Part shown: in pieces, positions 25,785 through 34,259 of the stretch | Position numbering within the stretch: position 1 is the stretch's first letter | Layout: each line of letters begins with the position of its first letter | DNA from: Pseudogemmobacter lacusdianii | Lineage (GTDB): Bacteria; Pseudomonadota; Alphaproteobacteria; Rhodobacterales; Rhodobacteraceae | DNA: 64,000 nucleotides | Assembly: GCF_030848395.1 (NCBI RefSeq) | Contig: NZ_JAVDBT010000012.1 | Span: forward strand, 1 to 64,000 | Direction: 5' to 3' | Position numbers and translations under genes: made by a program | Notes under the pieces: generated by a model | Databases searched by the model: none | Seen by the model: the letters and a program-made list of their open reading frames with translations, nothing else | Told to the model about the DNA's origin: nothing

Positions 25785-26519
25785 ATGAAAGAGTGCAGCA
25801 AATCAATTGCGCGTCGCCTCTCCGACTCTCGTTTTGCAAGGCAGTACTTTAAGGGGAACGGCGTCGATATCGGCGGCGCTCCCGATCCTCTTGTTCTGTA
25901 TCAAGAATTCTTCCCACTGATGACCTCAGTCCGCACTTGGGACCTTGATGACGGCGATGCGCAATTCATGGCCGGCGTCACCGATGACACCTTTGACTTC
26001 GTTTTCTCCAGCCATTGCCTTGAACATTTACACGACCCACTCGAAGGACTGACCCATTGGCTGCGGGTGACCAAACCCGGCGGCTATGTGATCTTCGCCT
26101 TGCCCGAAGAAGATCTTTACGAACAAGGCACCTTCCCCTCGACCTTCAATCGCGACCACAAAAACACCTTCACCATTGCCAAGGCGCGTTCCTGGTCGGA
26201 CCGCTCGATCAACATCCTCGACATGCTGCGCGCCCTGCCCGTCACCGCCGCCGTCGAAAAGGTCGAGCTTTTGGACGAGACCTATCGTTACGATCTCCCA
26301 CGCTATGACCAGACCATGACCCCAGTCGGCGAAAGCGGGATCGAGGTGGTCATTCGCAAACGTTCAGCCGCCGAGGTGGCTCAAGGCGCGCGCCAACGCA
26401 GCGCCACCCAGCCAAGCCGCGAAATGCGGCTCCATCTCAACCAATATCGCGACGACCAAACGACCATTCGTGCCTCGAATCCTGACAATCCGCCCTTCCG
26501 CAACGATCAAGACCTGTGA
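25785..26519 (+). CDS. Class I SAM-dependent methyltransferase (type 11-like)
   Basis: A 244-residue protein with the N-terminal motif GNGVDIGGAPDPL, the WDLDDGDAQFM second strand and the core DDTFDFVFSSHCLEHLHDP, LRVTKPGGYVIFALPEED. It is the first gene of the run that continues with hddA, gmhA and hddC-gmhB, 30 bp before hddA, so it is likely in that operon. A role in methylating the heptose or its carrier is an inference from position. The C-terminal 40 residues are polar and probably disordered. Confidence 0.83.
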   Translation: MKECSKSIARRLSDSRFARQYFKGNGVDIGGAPDPLVLYQEFFPLMTSVRTWDLDDGDAQFMAGVTDDTFDFVFSSHCLEHLHDPLEGLTHWLRVTKPGGYVIFALPEEDLYEQGTFPSTFNRDHKNTFTIAKARSWSDRSINILDMLRALPVTAAVEKVELLDETYRYDLPRYDQTMTPVGESGIEVVIRKRSAAEVAQGARQRSATQPSREMRLHLNQYRDDQTTIRASNPDNPPFRNDQDL

Positions 26520-26549
26520 TCTGCAGGGCAGCTCTGGGACGAAGAAACC

Positions 26550-27593
26550 ATGCGCGAAAGTTTCAACAAGGTGCGGGCCAAGGCCCCCCTGCGGCTTGGT
26601 CTGGCGGGTGGTGGCACCGATGTTGCGCCCTATTCAGATGCCTTTGGCGGCATGGTGTTGAACGCCACCGTCTCGCTTTACGCCTATTGCACGGTCACAC
26701 CGCGCAGCGATGGGCTTGTCTCGCTCGAGGCATTGGACATTGATAAATCCTTCCAATGCCCCGCACAGCCTTCGTTGCCGCTCGGCCATGAACTGGCATT
26801 GGTCGCGCAGGCCTATAACCGCATTGTCAGCGATTTTTGCAACGGCCAGCCTTTTGCTGTGACGATACGGACCCATGCCGATGTGCCGCCCGGTTCGGGT
26901 TTGGGCTCATCCTCCACGATGGTCGTGGCCGTGGTCACAGCCCTTTGCGAATACCTGCGCGTGCCTTTGGGTGAATATGAAACCGCACGCTTGGCCTTCA
27001 ACATTGAGCGGCAGGATCTTGGCCTTTCGGGGGGCAAACAGGACCAATATGCCGCCACCTTTGGCGGCTTCAACTTAATGGAATTTTACGCCGCTGACCG
27101 GGTGATCATCAATCCTCTGCGACTGCGGCCTTGGATCATCTCGGAATTGGAAGCCGGGCTTATCCTATACTTCTCAGGCCGCTCCCGCGCCTCCGCCGCG
27201 ATCATCGAAGAGCAGGTGCACAATGTGAAAACCGGGCAAAGCCGCTCGATCGAGGCGATGCACCGGCTGAAAGATCAGGCCCGCCAGATGAAAGAGGCGC
27301 TGCTCTTGGGCGATTTCGCCGGTTTTGGTGAGGTGCTGCGCGACGGTTGGACCGCAAAGCGCGATATGGCCGCCAATATCTCGACGGCCGAGATCGAACA
27401 GGTGCTGGATGCGGCGATTGCGACCGGGGCCCATGGCGGCAAGATATCGGGCGCAGGCGGCGGCGGCTTCGTGATGATCTCGGTACCGCCCGAGCGCAAG
27501 CCCGGCGTGCTCAAGGCACTTGGCAGCTTCCGCGGCAATCTCTTCAACTGTCATTTCACACAAGAAGGGGCGCAGGCTTGGACAGTGCTGTAG
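26550..27593 (+). CDS. hddA: D-glycero-alpha-D-manno-heptose-7-phosphate kinase
   Basis: A 347-residue GHMP-family kinase that phosphorylates heptose 7-phosphate at C1 to the 1,7-bisphosphate. The GHMP signature PPGSGLGSSSTMVVAV is present, the N-terminal APLRLGLAGGGTDV is typical of HddA, and motif 3 is KISGAGGGGFVMI. It overlaps gmhA by 16 bp. Together with gmhA and hddC-gmhB it gives a complete GDP-heptose route. That route is the alpha (GDP) branch rather than the ADP-L,D-heptose branch for lipopolysaccharide core. Confidence 0.95.
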   Translation: MRESFNKVRAKAPLRLGLAGGGTDVAPYSDAFGGMVLNATVSLYAYCTVTPRSDGLVSLEALDIDKSFQCPAQPSLPLGHELALVAQAYNRIVSDFCNGQPFAVTIRTHADVPPGSGLGSSSTMVVAVVTALCEYLRVPLGEYETARLAFNIERQDLGLSGGKQDQYAATFGGFNLMEFYAADRVIINPLRLRPWIISELEAGLILYFSGRSRASAAIIEEQVHNVKTGQSRSIEAMHRLKDQARQMKEALLLGDFAGFGEVLRDGWTAKRDMAANISTAEIEQVLDAAIATGAHGGKISGAGGGGFVMISVPPERKPGVLKALGSFRGNLFNCHFTQEGAQAWTVL

Positions 27594-28177
27594 CCAATTT
27601 TATCGAATCTGAGCTTGCGGCAACCAAAGGGGTTTTGGCCCAACTCTATGCCCAGACAGACTACCGCAACATTTTGGCGCAGGTGGCCGAGCTCTACATT
27701 GATCGGTTGCGCGCGGGCGGCACTTTGCTGTTTTGCGGCAATGGCGGCTCGGCGGCCGATGCCCAGCATATCGCAGGCGAATTCGTCAGCCGCTTCCACT
27801 TTGACCGCCCCGGACTGGCGGCCATCGCGCTTTCCACCGACACCTCGATCCTGACCGCGATCGGCAATGACTACGGCTATGATCGCATCTTCGCCCGACA
27901 GGTCCAGGCCTTGGGCCGACGCGGCGATGTCCTGACAGTGCTGTCCACATCCGGCAATTCTCCCAATGTGATCAAAGCCATCACTGCCGCGCGAGACGGC
28001 GGCCTAACTGTCGTCGGGCTGGGCGGCGGCAACGGGGGTGCAATGGCAGAGCTTTGCGATCACCTCTTGCTCGCCCCCTCTGCCGTCACGCCCCGTATCC
28101 AAGAATGCCATCTGGCCAGCTACCATCTGCTCTGCGCCTTGGTCGAGGCGCGGATGTTTGGCGCGCTGCAAGGATGA
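27578..28177 (+). CDS. gmhA: Phosphoheptose isomerase (sedoheptulose 7-phosphate isomerase)
   Basis: A 199-residue SIS-domain enzyme that converts sedoheptulose 7-phosphate to D-glycero-D-manno-heptose 7-phosphate, the first step of heptose synthesis. The sugar-phosphate motif FCGNGGSAADAQHIAGEF and LSTSGNSPNVI are diagnostic, and ITPRIQECHL-type residues (TPRIQECHLASYH) hold the zinc and catalytic glutamate/histidine. The start is TTG at 27578, inside the end of hddA, with GAAGGGG about 9 nt upstream. It overlaps the next gene at ATGA. Confidence 0.95.
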   Translation: MDSAVANFIESELAATKGVLAQLYAQTDYRNILAQVAELYIDRLRAGGTLLFCGNGGSAADAQHIAGEFVSRFHFDRPGLAAIALSTDTSILTAIGNDYGYDRIFARQVQALGRRGDVLTVLSTSGNSPNVIKAITAARDGGLTVVGLGGGNGGAMAELCDHLLLAPSAVTPRIQECHLASYHLLCALVEARMFGALQG

Positions 28178-29454
28178 CGCATCCCCTCTATGTCAGGCAA
28201 GCAGTGGTGCTTGTTGGCGGCCTCGGCACGCGGCTCGGGCCTTTGACAGCCGAGACGCCAAAACCGCTGTTGCCCGTCGCCGGGCGGCCGTTCCTTGATT
28301 GGCTGATCTCCTGGCTGGCGCAGGCCGGTGTTGAGGAGATCATCCTTTCCACCGGATATCTTGCAGAAACCTTTGCGCCTTTCCTTGCACAGGGCCGCAA
28401 GTCTGGCCGCTGGCATACCCCCGAGGGCTTTGCTGTCACCCTCCGCGAAAGCCGCGAGGAGACCCCGCTTGGCACCGCCGGTGCGCTTGGCCTGTTGCGG
28501 GGCCAACTCGACCCTCAGCTGTTCTTGGTGAATGGCGACAGCTTCTTTGCCTGCGATCCGGTTGCCATTGCCACCGCAGCCACGGCCTTACCACGCGGCC
28601 ATGCGCTTTTGACCACGCGCCTCGTCCCCGACACCGGCCGTTTCGGCCGGGTCGAAAGCGACGCTTCAGGCCGCATCACCCGCTTTGCCGAAAAGGGCAT
28701 CTCCGGCCCCGGCATGATCCATGCCGGCATCGCTGTGCTCTCCCACGCGGTGCTGGACCGCATCCCCCCCGGCCCCAGTTCGCTTGAGAACGATATCTAC
28801 CCGGCATTGGCGGCCGAGGGCCTCCTACATGCCAAGCCGCAGCAAGGATACTTCATCGATATCGGCCTGCCGCAGACCTACGCGCAAGCGCAGACCGACC
28901 TGCCAAAGGCGCTGCGCCGCCCCGCGGTGTTCTTTGACCGTGACGATGTGCTGAACCGCGACGACGACGGCTATGCACACCGAAGCGACGCGCTGCAACT
29001 CATGCCCGGCGCGGCCCGCGCCGTAGCGCTCGCCCGCCAGCGCGGCTTTCGCACCGTTGTGGTGACCAACCAATCCGGCATTGCGCGTGGCCTTTACGAT
29101 GAACCCACCATGCGCCGCTTCCACCAAGCCCTGAATGCACAGGTGCGGGCCGAGGCTGGGGGTTGGATTGACGCCTTCTACCATTGCCCCTTTCACCCCG
29201 ATGCCCCTTTGCCCGCCTATCGCGCCGCCAACCATCCAGACCGAAAACCCAATCCAGGCATGATTTTACGCGCCGCCGCGGATCTTTTCATTGACCTGCC
29301 CGGCTCGCTGCTGGTTGGCGATAAAGACAGCGATATCGCGGCGGCCAATGCCACCGGCATCACCGGCCTTCTTCACCAATCCGGAGATCTGGCCGAGAGG
29401 CTGGCCGAAGCACTCGACCGGCTCAGCCCCTCTGCAAGCGGAGGGGCTGAATGA
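28174..29454 (+). CDS. Fused heptose-1-phosphate guanylyltransferase and heptose-bisphosphate phosphatase
   Basis: A 426-residue fusion. Residues 1-245 are a sugar-nucleotidyltransferase of the HddC type (LVGGLGTRLGPLTAETPKPL, FLVNGDSFFACD). Residues 249-426 are a HAD-IIIA phosphatase of the GmhB type (FFDRDDVLNRDDDGY with D255/D257, VVTNQSGIARG, LLVGDKDSDIAAA). The zinc loop of GmhB is degenerate: CPFHPDAPLP lacks the second cysteine pair. Together the halves remove the 7-phosphate and make GDP-heptose. ATGA overlaps at both ends show tight coupling with gmhA and the giant glycosyltransferase. Confidence 0.9.
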   Translation: MTHPLYVRQAVVLVGGLGTRLGPLTAETPKPLLPVAGRPFLDWLISWLAQAGVEEIILSTGYLAETFAPFLAQGRKSGRWHTPEGFAVTLRESREETPLGTAGALGLLRGQLDPQLFLVNGDSFFACDPVAIATAATALPRGHALLTTRLVPDTGRFGRVESDASGRITRFAEKGISGPGMIHAGIAVLSHAVLDRIPPGPSSLENDIYPALAAEGLLHAKPQQGYFIDIGLPQTYAQAQTDLPKALRRPAVFFDRDDVLNRDDDGYAHRSDALQLMPGAARAVALARQRGFRTVVVTNQSGIARGLYDEPTMRRFHQALNAQVRAEAGGWIDAFYHCPFHPDAPLPAYRAANHPDRKPNPGMILRAAADLFIDLPGSLLVGDKDSDIAAANATGITGLLHQSGDLAERLAEALDRLSPSASGGAE

Positions 29455-32400
29455 GCAAAGGCACCGGCCCCACCTCTGCCTCCTCCCCCGCCTCCAACCT
29501 TCACGAGCGCGTGCTCGCCGCGGCATTCGCGGCCAACACCGCGTATCTGACCGATGTGGTCAGCTGGCATGCGCATGTGCCCTTTGCCCATGCGCTGATT
29601 GATCTGCTGACCCCTGCCTTGGTGGTCGAGCTTGGCGTGCATCAGGGCGACTCGCTTCTCTCCATCGCCGCCGCACTTCAGCACTTTGGCCAAGCGGGAA
29701 AGGTCACCGGCATCGACACTTGGGAAGGGGACGACCATGCCGGCAGCTACGACGGCAATGCCGTATTCCAAGGCGTCCAAGCGCGCGCCGCCGCCCTTGC
29801 CCCGCGTGTCACCCTCCTGCGCGCCACCTTTGACAAGGCCCTTCCCACCTTCGCCGATGGCTCCGTCGATCTTTTGCACATCGACGGTCTGCACACCTAT
29901 GACGCCGTTCGCCATGACTTCGAAAGCTGGCGCCCCAAACTTTCCCCGCGCAGCGTGGTCATGCTCCACGACACCGCCGTGCGCAGCGACGATTTCGGCG
30001 TCTACCGGTTATGGGAGGAGATCGCGCATCTCGGCCCCTCATATAACTTCAGCTTTGGCAACGGCTTAGGCGTGCTGGCCTTGGGCGCCAAAGTGCCAGC
30101 CGATGTGCTCCATCTTCTCGACCTGCTCGCCCATGACCAACGCCTCACCGATACCCTCACCGCGATTGGTGAGGCGTTGGAGGGCCGCTCGATGCGCCGC
30201 GCCCTCTTGGCTCGGACCAAGGGCCTTGAGACCGAGCTTGACGCGATGCGCAAGGTCGCGAGCGATGAGATTTCCCGGCTGAACAGCGAACACACCGCCC
30301 TCACCCAGCGCGCCGCCCAGCGCTTTACCGGGCTTGAGGCTGAACGCGACGCGGCCCTTCAGGCCCAACAACGCCTGCAAGACGAGCTTGACGCGCTCAC
30401 CGCCCGCAACCGCGTGGACGCAGCCGAGTTCGCACAAGAGCACGCCCGGCTCGAAGCCTTGATCGAAGCCGACCGATGCGCCGCCCGCATTGAAATCGAC
30501 CGGCTCAACCGCGCCTATGCGGTCCTGCAGCGCGACAGCCAAGCCGCTTTGCAGGCGGCCCGACTCAAAAGCCGCGCGCTGCGCGCCGTCAAATCCGTGG
30601 GGCGACCGCTTTTTCACGCGCTCCCCCTCTCCCGCCAAACCAAGCAGCGGCTGCGCTTGTCACTGATCGCCAAGCACGGCGCGGCGCTGGAACTTGTGCC
30701 AAGCAAAGCGCCGCAATTGGCCAGCCAAACCCAAGTCGCACTGCGCCCCTTGGCCGAGGATCTTCTGGCACTGGCCCGCGCCGCAACCGGCGTGCCAGAA
30801 AACCTGCCGGCCCGCAGCGCCTCTCTCATCATCCCGGTCTTTAACCAGATCGACTACACCCTGCGCTGCATCGAGGCGATCCAGCGCAACACCACCGAAA
30901 TCGAATATGAGATCATCGTCGTCGATGACGGCTCGACCGATGCCACCCAATCCCTCCTCTCGGGCCGCGCCGACATCACCTATCTGCGCAATGCCGAGAA
31001 TCTTGGCTTCATCGGCTCGTGCAATGCCGGGCTGGCCCGCGCCCGGAACACCTATGTCTGCTATCTCAACAACGACACCGAAGTCGCCCCGCTCTGGCTT
31101 TCCGCCCTTATCGACAGCTTCGAGCTGCATCCCGGCATCGGCATGGCAGGCGCGCAACTGATCTACCCGGATGGCCGGCTGCAAGAGGCCGGCGGCATCA
31201 TCTGGGATGACTTTTCTGGCTGGAATTGGGGCCGCCTCCAAGACCCCGAGGCCGCGCCTTTCACCTATGCAAGACAGGCCGATTACTGCTCGGGTGCCGC
31301 GATCTTGCTGCCAAGGGCGCTTGCGCAGGCTCTGGGCGGCTTTGACCCAAGTTTCGCCCCCGCCTATGGCGAGGACAGCGATCTGGCCTTTCGCTTGCGC
31401 GCCATCGGGCTTGCCACGCTTTACCAGCCGCTCTCGCGCGTGGTGCATTACGAAGGCATCACCTCGGGCACCGATACCAGCACCGGCGTGAAGGCCTATC
31501 AGCTCATCAATGCCGAAAAGCTGAAGGCGCGTTGGGCGCATGTGCTGCCGCATCAAGGCGCCAATGGCGTCGATGCCGTCAGCGCCGTCGATCGCGGCCG
31601 GATCGGCCGGATCTTAGTGCTCGACCAAATCACGCCCGAGCCGGACAAAGACGCAGGCTCCATCACCGCGCTTGAGCTGATGCTGGCCTTGCGCGACTTG
31701 GGCTATAAGGTTTCGTTCATCCCCTGCTCCAACTTCACCTATATCCCACGCTACACGGAGCTTCTGGGCGGTCTCGGCATCGAAAGCCTGCTCTATCCGG
31801 CGGCCAAATCGGTCGAGGATCACCTGCGCCAAGCCGGTGACAGCTATGACGCCGTGGTGATTTTCCGGGTCAATACCGCGACCGATCACCTCGCCGCGAT
31901 CCAGCGCCATGCCCCGCGCGCCAAGGTGATCTTCCACAATTCGGACCTGCATTTTCTGCGCGAAGAACGCGCCCTTGGCGTCGCCAACCCCAATGTGGCC
32001 GAACGCAACCTCTCGCCCGCCGCCACCAAGAAGCGCGAATTGTCGGTCATCGCCCGCGCCAATGTCACCATCGTTCATTCGCAATTCGAGGCCGCATTGC
32101 TGGCCGAATATGTGCCGCAAGTTCCCGTCGTGGTCTTCCCTTGGGTCTATGAGCCGCGCGGCCCCGGAGCCGATTTCGCCGCGCGCCAAGATGTGGTTTT
32201 CCTTGGCGGATACCGCCATTACCCCAATGTCGATGCGGTTCTGCATTACGCCCAAAACATCGCGCCATTGATCGCGGCTGAACTGCCGCAACTCCGCTTC
32301 CGTGCCATCGGCTCACATGCCCCGCCCGAGATGCAGGCCCTCGCCTCGGACCAGCTGGTGATCGAGGGCTTTGTTGCCGATCTTGCCCCGGCGCTGTCGC

Positions 32401-33245
32401 AAGCGCGGGTGATGTTGGTGCCGCTGCGCTATGGCGCGGGGCTCAAAGGCAAAATCATCACGGCGATGGCGCATGGGCTGCCAGTGGTGACCACCAGCAT
32501 CGGGGCCGAGGGTATGGGCTTGCAGCATGGCGAGAACGTTCTGATCGCCGACAGCCCCGATGAGATCGCCAAAGCACTGGTCTCGCTTTACACCGATCAG
32601 GCTTTGTGGACGCGCCTTTCGCAAGCCGGGTTGGCCTTCGTCGCCGCCACCACTTCGCGCGCGCAAGGGGCGCGGATCACCCGCCGCATCTTGCAGCACG
32701 CCGGCCTGCCAGCGCTGCCGCTGGCAACGCCGCCCAAGCCGCAGCTGCAGCACCTCATGCCCGCCGGCACACCGCCCGCCTTGCACGCGCCGCCAGCCTT
32801 GGCCCATGCCGCTCGCTCCGCTCTTGGCCTGCCCCCGCAGGCCGAGCTCTGCCTCTGGCTGCCGCCCGATATCGCCGCTACATCTTTGTGGCAGAGCACC
32901 GAACCCGGCCTGACCGTGGCACCCATTGGCACAACCACCACGGCCGCCACGGTTCTGCTCGTCGATACCTTTGACGATCCCGCGCTTGCCACGGCCTTGG
33001 CCCTGCTCCCGCCGTCCCCGCAGCTGAGCGCGATCCTCTTCCTGCCGCCCAAGCTCACGCCGCTGGCCACCGGCTACGACGTCACCCATGCCCTTTCGCA
33101 AAAGCCGTTGGCCGAAGGCTCTGCCCGCACGCCGGTGCATCTGCGCCATGCCGAAGCGATCGCAGCCATGCAGCGCCCCTTCGTCTGGCTCGCTGACCGC
33201 AGCCTGACCGGCTTCCCCGGCCTTACCCTTTTGCGTTTTGCCTAA
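29451..33245 (+). CDS. Methyltransferase-coiled coil-GT2-GT4 multidomain protein
   Basis: A 1264-residue protein. Residues about 50-215 are a class I methyltransferase (VVELGVHQGDSLLSIA, HIDGLHTYDAVRHDFESW). Residues 255-370 form a charged coiled coil. Residues 455-690 are a GT2 domain (ASLIIPVFNQIDYT, VVDDGSTDATQ at about 491, YLNNDTEV, GEDSDLAFRLR). Residues 717-1085 are a GT4 domain (ILVLDQITPEPDKDAGS, PLRYGAGLKGKIITAMAHGL). A Pro/Ala-rich tail follows to 1264. It has no membrane helix. It could elongate and cap or methylate a heptose-containing chain. It starts at ATGA overlapping hddC-gmhB. Confidence 0.9.
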   Translation: MSKGTGPTSASSPASNLHERVLAAAFAANTAYLTDVVSWHAHVPFAHALIDLLTPALVVELGVHQGDSLLSIAAALQHFGQAGKVTGIDTWEGDDHAGSYDGNAVFQGVQARAAALAPRVTLLRATFDKALPTFADGSVDLLHIDGLHTYDAVRHDFESWRPKLSPRSVVMLHDTAVRSDDFGVYRLWEEIAHLGPSYNFSFGNGLGVLALGAKVPADVLHLLDLLAHDQRLTDTLTAIGEALEGRSMRRALLARTKGLETELDAMRKVASDEISRLNSEHTALTQRAAQRFTGLEAERDAALQAQQRLQDELDALTARNRVDAAEFAQEHARLEALIEADRCAARIEIDRLNRAYAVLQRDSQAALQAARLKSRALRAVKSVGRPLFHALPLSRQTKQRLRLSLIAKHGAALELVPSKAPQLASQTQVALRPLAEDLLALARAATGVPENLPARSASLIIPVFNQIDYTLRCIEAIQRNTTEIEYEIIVVDDGSTDATQSLLSGRADITYLRNAENLGFIGSCNAGLARARNTYVCYLNNDTEVAPLWLSALIDSFELHPGIGMAGAQLIYPDGRLQEAGGIIWDDFSGWNWGRLQDPEAAPFTYARQADYCSGAAILLPRALAQALGGFDPSFAPAYGEDSDLAFRLRAIGLATLYQPLSRVVHYEGITSGTDTSTGVKAYQLINAEKLKARWAHVLPHQGANGVDAVSAVDRGRIGRILVLDQITPEPDKDAGSITALELMLALRDLGYKVSFIPCSNFTYIPRYTELLGGLGIESLLYPAAKSVEDHLRQAGDSYDAVVIFRVNTATDHLAAIQRHAPRAKVIFHNSDLHFLREERALGVANPNVAERNLSPAATKKRELSVIARANVTIVHSQFEAALLAEYVPQVPVVVFPWVYEPRGPGADFAARQDVVFLGGYRHYPNVDAVLHYAQNIAPLIAAELPQLRFRAIGSHAPPEMQALASDQLVIEGFVADLAPALSQARVMLVPLRYGAGLKGKIITAMAHGLPVVTTSIGAEGMGLQHGENVLIADSPDEIAKALVSLYTDQALWTRLSQAGLAFVAATTSRAQGARITRRILQHAGLPALPLATPPKPQLQHLMPAGTPPALHAPPALAHAARSALGLPPQAELCLWLPPDIAATSLWQSTEPGLTVAPIGTTTTAATVLLVDTFDDPALATALALLPPSPQLSAILFLPPKLTPLATGYDVTHALSQKPLAEGSARTPVHLRHAEAIAAMQRPFVWLADRSLTGFPGLTLLRFA

Positions 33246-33254
33246 GCTGCACCC

Positions 33255-34073
33255 TCACGCCTCATAAAGCAGCGTCTTGATGCTGCCACTCAGCAAAAAC
33301 AGCCCCGTCAAAATCATCCCAAGCGACACGCCGACGACATAGGACACCATGACATAATGGTCGTCATAAGTCGGATAAAACCCGCTGCGCATCAGCCCCA
33401 CGACATGGATCAAAGGGTTATACCAAAGCCATTCACGCAACGCCGCCGGCAAGGCGTCATACATGAAGAACGCTCCCGATATGATGAAAAGCGGCCGGCT
33501 GATGATCGCCCAAGCCACATGCCAAATGTGCCAGCGCAGGAAAAGATATGAGTTCAGCACCCCCACGCCCAGCGCAAAAAGCGCGGTCAGCGCCAGACTC
33601 ATCGCCACATGCGGCACATCAACCACCGCGCGGGTGTCATAAAGCGCAAGAATGCCAACCATCACCAAATAAAAGACAAACAGCTCGGTAAATAGGTTCA
33701 CTGCGAAGCGCGCAATCAGCGCATCAACAAAGGTCACCGCCGGATAAGCCAAAAGCGGCTTTGAAAATAAAATCGCCGTACTGACCCGATTTGAAATCGT
33801 GGTGAACATGAAAAAGGGCAAAGTTCCAGTGGCATAAAAAAGCTCAAAACTGGTTCCAAGTGGCGGCTTTGCAAAGAGAAATGAAAAGGCATAGGTCAGG
33901 ATCGCCACACCCGCCACCGGCTCTAGCACGGCCCAAGCATAACCCCCCGGCGACTTGCCGTAAGTCGTCGTCATCTCCCGCAACATCAGCGCCGCAATCG
34001 CTCTAAAACTGGCGAAACGGCGCTTTGCTTGGGTCGCGATTGGCGTTTGGGCAGGGGCGAGGCGCGTGTTCAT
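33255..34073 (-). CDS. Polysaccharide export ABC transporter permease (KpsM-like)
   Basis: A 272-residue integral membrane protein with about six helices. It belongs to the ABC-2 permease group of capsule exporters; the segments MLREMTTTYGKSPGGYAW, LEPVAGVAILTYAFSFL and WYNPLIHVVGLMRSGF are typical of KpsM/BexB/CtrC. It pairs with the ATPase at 35598 to move a lipid-linked polysaccharide across the inner membrane. The ATG at 34073 has AGGG with 5 nt spacing; the ATG at 34103 is the alternative. It is transcribed divergently from kpsE-kpsT and converges with the giant glycosyltransferase gene. Confidence 0.9.
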   Translation of the reverse strand: MNTRLAPAQTPIATQAKRRFASFRAIAALMLREMTTTYGKSPGGYAWAVLEPVAGVAILTYAFSFLFAKPPLGTSFELFYATGTLPFFMFTTISNRVSTAILFSKPLLAYPAVTFVDALIARFAVNLFTELFVFYLVMVGILALYDTRAVVDVPHVAMSLALTALFALGVGVLNSYLFLRWHIWHVAWAIISRPLFIISGAFFMYDALPAALREWLWYNPLIHVVGLMRSGFYPTYDDHYVMVSYVVGVSLGMILTGLFLLSGSIKTLLYEA

Positions 34074-34259
34074 AATTGCCCTCACTGGCTCGGGGGCTGA
34101 CATCGCATTAAAAAACAGAAATCCAGATACGTTCCAAGTCTTTTCGTTTTATCTGCAAAGGACCGCAAAGCGGCGCTCAGCTCGTAATTATTTCTAGCCA
34201 ACAGGAGGTTTCACCAATAACAATTGGCCTGCAGTGATTGAGAAAGCGAGTATCATTCA

